From Chloroflexota bacterium (GTDB lineage: Bacteria; Chloroflexota; Anaerolineae; Aggregatilineales; UBA2796), in contig JAGHYP010000105.1 in the NCBI GenBank assembly GCA_017743585.1, forward strand, positions 1 through 8,942: 8,942 bases of DNA, given 5' to 3'. Below are positions 5,851 to 8,942 of the stretch, piece by piece. The position numbers and the translations under genes were made by a program. The stretch's first letter is position 1. Every line of letters starts with the position of its first letter. The notes beneath the pieces were generated by a model. That model was not told the origin of the DNA, did no database searches, and saw nothing but the letters and a program-made list of their open reading frames with translations.

Positions 5851-6345
5851 ATGCCTGTTGACCCAAACGCGCTGCGCGCTACCATGCGCCAATGGGTGAC
5901 CGGGGTGACCGTCGTGACGACTGCCTTTGAAGGCGTGCGCGTCGGGATCACTGTGAGCAGTTTCACCTCAGTCTCGCTAGAGCCGCCGACGGTCTTGGTG
6001 TGCTTGAACAAGCAATCTTTCGCGCATGACTTTGTGAGACGAGCAGGCATCTTCGGCGTCTCGCTACTGGGCAAAGAGCAAGCCGCGCTCTCGCAGCGTT
6101 TCGCAGGTCTCGATCCGACCGTCACAGGCGACCGCTTCGAAGGCGTGCTGTACACCACGGCTAAGACAGGCGCGCCGCTTTTGGAGGGCGCGGTCGGCGT
6201 TTTGGATTGTGAGGTGCGCGCTGCGCACGACGCCAGCACGCATACCATTTACATCGGTGAAGTGGTATACGCGCAAGCCTTCCCAGAGCGCGTGCCGCTG
6301 ATCTACTACAATCGTCAATACCACAATCTTGTGCCGCAGAGCTGA
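5851..6345 (+). CDS. Flavin reductase-like FMN-binding split-barrel protein
   Basis: This 164-residue protein matches the flavin reductase / HpaC-like family, whose members reduce FMN or FAD with NAD(P)H for a partner monooxygenase or bind FMN directly. Family landmarks run in order: RQWVTGVTVVTT (13-24), VGITVSSFTSVSLEPPTVLVC (31-51, flavin-binding core), FGVSLLGKEQ (68-77), RFAG (83-86), GAPLLEGAVGVLDCEV (107-122) and THTIYIGEV (130-138). In most relatives the last block begins GDH; here it is Ser-Thr-His, keeping only His131. The frame is open further upstream, but ATG 5851 is chosen because it follows GGAG/AAGG (5836-5844) at normal spacing, lies 40 bases after TATAAT, and gives the usual family length. 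No monooxygenase partner is in the window. Confidence 0.9.
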   Translation: MPVDPNALRATMRQWVTGVTVVTTAFEGVRVGITVSSFTSVSLEPPTVLVCLNKQSFAHDFVRRAGIFGVSLLGKEQAALSQRFAGLDPTVTGDRFEGVLYTTAKTGAPLLEGAVGVLDCEVRAAHDASTHTIYIGEVVYAQAFPERVPLIYYNRQYHNLVPQS

Positions 6346-6429
6346 CTGTGCGCTGCTTCTGGCTGCTCAGGTTGTGCCTACAAGCGCGTAAGGGCGGGCA
6401 AAATCCATTGCTGAGCGGCGCGCTGTGGG

Positions 6430-6459
6430 TTGAACAACGCTCAAAAACCGATATACAAT
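6430..6459 (+). promoter_or_regulatory. Candidate promoter upstream of tRNA-Val
   Basis: TTGAAC (6430-6435) is followed 16 bases later by TATACA (6452-6457), or 18 bases later by TACAAT (6454-6459). It would make a transcript that runs through an unassigned ~120-base stretch into the tRNA. No protein gene with a standard start follows directly. Confidence 0.42.
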
Positions 6460-6539
6460 TATGACGCGCTGCCCTAGCAGCATCACCTAACATTGTTAAG
6501 GAGTGTAAAGGCATCGGCGCTGCGAGCAGAAATCGAGTC

Positions 6540-6568
6540 TTGCCTAGCGGGGCGCAGCGTGCTATACT
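6540..6568 (+). promoter_or_regulatory. tRNA-Val promoter
   Basis: TTGCCT (6540-6545) and TATACT (6563-6568) are 17 bases apart, and the tRNA begins 13 bases after the -10. This is a normal arrangement for a stable-RNA promoter. Confidence 0.6.
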
Positions 6569-6580
6569 ATTGGGCGATGG

Positions 6581-6654
6581 GGGCGCATAGCTCAGTTGGT
6601 CAGAGCGCACGGTTCACATCCGTGAGGTCATAGGTTCGAGTCCTTTTGCGCCCA
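6581..6654 (+). tRNA. tRNA-Val, anticodon CAC
   Basis: The full cloverleaf can be folded by eye. The acceptor stem GGGCGCA (6581-6587) pairs with TGCGCCC (6647-6653), with discriminator A at 6654. The D stem is GCTC/GAGC. The anticodon stem CACGG (6608-6612) pairs with CCGTG (6620-6624) around loop TTCACAT, giving anticodon CAC (6615-6617), which reads GUG valine codons. The variable loop is AGGTC, and the T loop TTCGAGT is closed by ATAGG/CCTTT, which has a T-T mismatch at its second pair. The 3' CCA is not encoded (ACCT follows the acceptor stem), so it must be added after transcription. A promoter lies directly upstream. Confidence 0.95.
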
Positions 6655-6741
6655 CCTTTTAGCTGATAGTGTCGCGCGCCGCACAGGGGGGTCCTGGCGG
6701 CGTTTTGTTTGGTAGCTCCAAGCCCGAACGACATCGAAACG

Positions 6742-8205
6742 ATGCTCAGAGGAAGTGTGGTGCGATCTATGCTGAAACTGGTCGTGGTCTTCGCCATAGC
6801 GTTTGGCGCGTTCTCCAGCGGATTGGCAATTGGGGGCGGCACATCAGCAGGCGCGTTGATAGGCGGCGGCTTGCTGTTGCTCTCAGCGGCGGTTTTAGGC
6901 TTCTTCAATCGGTGCGCCGCGCTCACGCGCCAACTCGCCGCGCGGCAGGCGCAGATCGAGCAGATGATGCAGAGCACGAACGAGCGCGCGCGCGCCCTGG
7001 CTGAGATCACGAACGCGCTTGGCGCATCGCTCGACTATGAAAAAGCGCTGAACGTCGCTCTGGATATTGGTTCGCTTGGTCTGCGCACAAGCGCTTCAAA
7101 CGAGCGCATGACGCGCGTCGTCTTGCTGTTCGGCGATGACGACAAATTGCACATTGCCAGCTCGCGCGGATTGCCGCCGCGCGAGCAAGGGTACGTGCTG
7201 GCAGGCGAAAAGGGCTTGCTGGCAGAGGCGCTGCAGCGCGCTGAGCCGATCTTCGCCACGAGCGTTAATAACGACCCCGAGCTGAGCTGCTTCACTGCCA
7301 TGCAAAACGCGCGCTCGCTAATGCTGATTCCGCTGCGCGTGAGCTATGAGACTTATGGCGTGCTAATCTTCACCAGCACGCAGGCAAATGCGTTCTCGCC
7401 TGAGCAAGCTTCCATACTGGCTGCGATCAGCACGCAGGTTGCAATAGCCATTCAAAATGCCATTCTTTACAACAATCTGCGCCAAGAGCGCGACCGCTTG
7501 ATCGAAGTTGAAGAAGAAGCGCGCAAGAAACTGGCGCGCGACCTGCACGATGGACCGACTCAGCAAGTCTCGCTCATCGCCATGCGCCTTGACTACTGCC
7601 GTCAGCTTGTCAAGAACAATCGGCTCAGCGAGCTGCTGCCCGAGCTGCAACAGATCGAGACGACCGCGCGCGAGACAGTCAAAAATCTGCGCCACATGCT
7701 CTTCACGTTGCGTCCGCTCGTCTTGGAGACACAAGGCATTTTGCCTGCGCTGCAGCAGCTGAGCCAGAAGATGCTGGAAACGCACAAATTGCCCGTCCAT
7801 CTTCATATCGAGGAAGGCGTGGCAGACTTGATCGAGCCGCATCGCCAAGGCCCGCTCTTTTACATCATCGAAGAGGCTGTCGGCAATGCGCGCAAATACG
7901 CACAGACGCCGCACGTAGACATCCGCTTCTCACGGCAGGGGCGGCATGTTCTGGTTGAAGTGCAGGATTATGGCAAGGGCTTTGATGTCTCAGCTGTGAG
8001 CGGCAACTACGAGACGCGCGGCAGCCTTGGCATGGTCAACATGCGCGAGCGCGCACAAGCTATTGGCGCTCAGCTGCGCCTTGAGAGCGCCATCGGCAAA
8101 GGCACAAAAGTGAGCTTGTTGCTACCGATTCGGGCTGCTCCGAGTGCCAACGGCAGCAAGTCGAGCGTGGCGCTCAGCAAGCCCAGCAGCGCCTCGATTC
8201 ACTGA
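6742..8205 (+). CDS. GAF-domain sensor histidine kinase (HisKA_3 class), orphan
   Basis: A protein of 487 residues from ATG 6742. Two membrane helices (about 12-31 and 35-55) are followed by a GAF sensor domain (about 85-245, including SLMLIPLRV and YGVLIFTS). A coiled-coil linker leads to the HisKA_3 dimerisation/phosphoacceptor domain with ARDLHDGPTQQ (His269 the predicted phosphorylation site). The HATPase_c domain has an N box around Asn382 (EEAVGNARKYA), the G1 motif DYGKGFD (Asp409, Gly411, Gly413) and a G2 block RGSLGMVNMRERA. This class (DegS/LiaS/NarX-like) phosphorylates NarL/LuxR-type response regulators, but no regulator gene is adjacent. What the GAF domain senses is unknown. The start is uncertain: TTG 6709 extends the frame by 11 residues, while GTG 6760 has the best Shine-Dalgarno (AGAGGA, 6748-6753). 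No clear promoter is visible between it and the tRNA. Confidence 0.92.
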   Translation: MLRGSVVRSMLKLVVVFAIAFGAFSSGLAIGGGTSAGALIGGGLLLLSAAVLGFFNRCAALTRQLAARQAQIEQMMQSTNERARALAEITNALGASLDYEKALNVALDIGSLGLRTSASNERMTRVVLLFGDDDKLHIASSRGLPPREQGYVLAGEKGLLAEALQRAEPIFATSVNNDPELSCFTAMQNARSLMLIPLRVSYETYGVLIFTSTQANAFSPEQASILAAISTQVAIAIQNAILYNNLRQERDRLIEVEEEARKKLARDLHDGPTQQVSLIAMRLDYCRQLVKNNRLSELLPELQQIETTARETVKNLRHMLFTLRPLVLETQGILPALQQLSQKMLETHKLPVHLHIEEGVADLIEPHRQGPLFYIIEEAVGNARKYAQTPHVDIRFSRQGRHVLVEVQDYGKGFDVSAVSGNYETRGSLGMVNMRERAQAIGAQLRLESAIGKGTKVSLLLPIRAAPSANGSKSSVALSKPSSASIH

Positions 8206-8219
8206 GCGCTGTTGGTTTT
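8183..8219 (+). terminator. Probable intrinsic terminator overlapping the kinase 3' end
   Basis: CCAGCAGCGC (8183-8192) can pair over ten positions, including one G-T pair, with GCGCTGTTGG (8206-8215) around a 13-base loop. TTTT follows at 8216-8219. The upstream arm lies within the last codons of the kinase gene. The loop is long and the T run short, so efficiency is uncertain. Confidence 0.45.
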
Positions 8220-8300
8220 GTGCGCTGCGCCGCTACGTTTCCACACCGCTTTGCATTACAGATTTCACAAATACGACTCTACGCGCTTTTGCTCTCTCGG

Positions 8301-8328
8301 TTGTGAGGATATCATGGCGTGATACAAT
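8301..8328 (+). promoter_or_regulatory. Sigma-70-like promoter for the right-edge membrane protein
   Basis: TTGTGA (8301-8306) and TACAAT (8323-8328) are 16 bases apart, 30 bases before the GTG start at 8359. Together with the terminator candidate upstream, this suggests the gene is transcribed separately from the kinase. Confidence 0.5.
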
Positions 8329-8358
8329 CCGAGCAATCCACAGAGAGAGGGTCAGCGC

Positions 8359-8942
8359 GTGACAGCCATTGAGCGCTTACAGATGATTACGCCCTTGCTC
8401 GTGGCGATCTTGCTCGGGCTGGGCGTCTTGTTGTTCGCGCTCTCTATGCTGATGTTTCGCCGCAGCCGCCGCAACGCCTATTGGCGGCAGCGCCGCGCAG
8501 CCGGGCAGGCAGGCTGCCGCTTTTTGGTCTGGTCGCTTGTCATGAGCATGGCGGGCATCATGCTTTGCAGCACGACGACATTCGCTGCGTGGCTGGCTTC
8601 CCCTAGCAGCATGCCTACTGCTGTTCTATCCATGCCGAGCTTGACTGCAACGCCTGAGCCGAGCGCAACGGTTATCCAAACGCTTGCGCCAACTGAGGCG
8701 TTCAGCGCCGCGCAGCCTAATCCAGAGGCCGAGGCCGCGCCTTTTGCCCGCTTCACTCAGGCGCCCACGCCAACGCCGACGTTCAGCCCGCCTCCGACAC
8801 TCACGTTCACGCCGACTGCGACTGCCACGCTGACCTCCACAGCCACTGCAACGCCAACTGAGACTCCCACGCCGAGTCCGACGCAGACGTTCACGCCGAG
8901 CGCCACGCCGAGCCCAACGCTCATCCCGCTTGCGTTGTTGAG
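8359..8942 (+). CDS. Membrane-anchored protein with Thr/Pro-rich linker (3' end outside window)
   Basis: A frame open from GTG 8359 to the right edge (194 codons, no stop) with a good Shine-Dalgarno (GAGAGGG, 8345-8351) seven bases upstream. Residues about 10-33 form a membrane helix followed by a basic, aromatic stretch (FRRSRRNAYWRQRRAAG, 33-49). A second helix spans about 55-80. From about residue 85 the protein is rich in Thr, Pro, Ser and Ala, and from about 134 it becomes nearly pure (T/S)P repeats such as APTPTPTF and TPTETPTPSP. Such linkers are very common in Chloroflexota surface proteins, where they tether an extracellular domain and may be glycosylated. The domain carried by this linker lies beyond the window, so its function cannot be told. 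The two-helix-plus-basic-loop head occurs in hypothetical proteins of this phylum, which I judge by resemblance only. Confidence 0.75.
   Translation, partial: MTAIERLQMITPLLVAILLGLGVLLFALSMLMFRRSRRNAYWRQRRAAGQAGCRFLVWSLVMSMAGIMLCSTTTFAAWLASPSSMPTAVLSMPSLTATPEPSATVIQTLAPTEAFSAAQPNPEAEAAPFARFTQAPTPTPTFSPPPTLTFTPTATATLTSTATATPTETPTPSPTQTFTPSATPSPTLIPLALL

Noticed and set aside
5359..5892. 177-codon minus-strand frame spanning the flavin reductase promoter and start
   Set aside because: It overlaps the promoter, Shine-Dalgarno and first codons of a well-supported gene. Its composition is Ser/Arg/Cys-rich and matches no family.
6655..6708. G-run region (AGGGGGG) after the tRNA considered as a terminator or start signal for the kinase
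   Set aside because: No hairpin followed by T residues can be formed, and the G-run is too far from any plausible kinase start to serve as a ribosome site.
8478..8756. 92-codon minus-strand frame at the right end
   Set aside because: The plus-strand frame has a promoter, a Shine-Dalgarno and a sensible helix-helix-linker protein; the minus frame is its shadow.
8746..8930. ACG/CCG-rich repetitive stretch, considered as a minisatellite or CRISPR-like repeat
   Set aside because: The units are irregular and keep the reading frame. They encode a Thr/Pro linker rather than a nucleotide-level repeat or array.

Overview
The window most likely comes from a Chloroflexota (Chloroflexi) bacterium, probably a GC-rich phototrophic or aquatic/thermal lineage. 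The evidence is indirect. The left-edge gene has the layout common in that phylum: a GT-C-like multi-membrane protein with a C-terminal beta-sandwich. The right-edge gene has two N-terminal membrane helices followed by a long Thr/Pro 'TPT' linker, also common there. Several genes use GTG starts, and the rhodopsin is of the xanthorhodopsin type. No rRNA or species marker is present, so this placement is inference.

Layout. (1) 1-1983, plus strand: the 3' part of a large membrane protein entering from the left. (2) 2135-2932, plus strand: a complete microbial rhodopsin with a strong Shine-Dalgarno, an inverted repeat in its leader and a clear intrinsic terminator, so it is apparently a stand-alone transcription unit. 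(3) 4375-3004, minus strand: three closely spaced genes (PqqD-like protein, PH-like membrane protein, half-length HD-superfamily protein). Their Shine-Dalgarno sites overlap the preceding stop codons, which indicates a translationally coupled operon. (4) 4376-4622: a divergent promoter region with paired TGATCAGG sites. (5) 4623-5306, plus strand: a UPF0173-type metallo-beta-lactamase-fold hydrolase. (6) 5307-5850: gene-poor, with possible eroded coding sequence and a tandem 11-bp repeat before the next gene. (7) 5851-6345, plus strand: a flavin reductase-like FMN-binding protein. (8) 6581-6654: tRNA-Val(CAC) with its own promoter. (9) 6742-8205, plus strand: a GAF-containing sensor histidine kinase of the HisKA_3 (NarL/LuxR-partner) class with no response regulator beside it. 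(10) 8359 to the right edge, plus strand: a membrane-anchored protein with a Thr/Pro-rich linker, cut off by the window.

The most informative locus is the rhodopsin. It carries the full outward proton-pump set (Asp94/Thr98/Glu105, His59, Lys232) and a glycine (Gly150) where bacteriorhodopsin has Trp138. That glycine opens the side window used by xanthorhodopsin-like pumps to bind a carotenoid antenna. No retinal- or carotenoid-synthesis gene lies in the window, so the chromophores must be made elsewhere in the genome or taken up.

The remaining genes look like ordinary chromosomal housekeeping or accessory genes and do not form one obvious pathway. I saw no insertion sequence, CRISPR array, phage gene, rRNA or origin. 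The least explained parts are the three-gene PqqD/PH/HD operon and the gap at 5307-5736.
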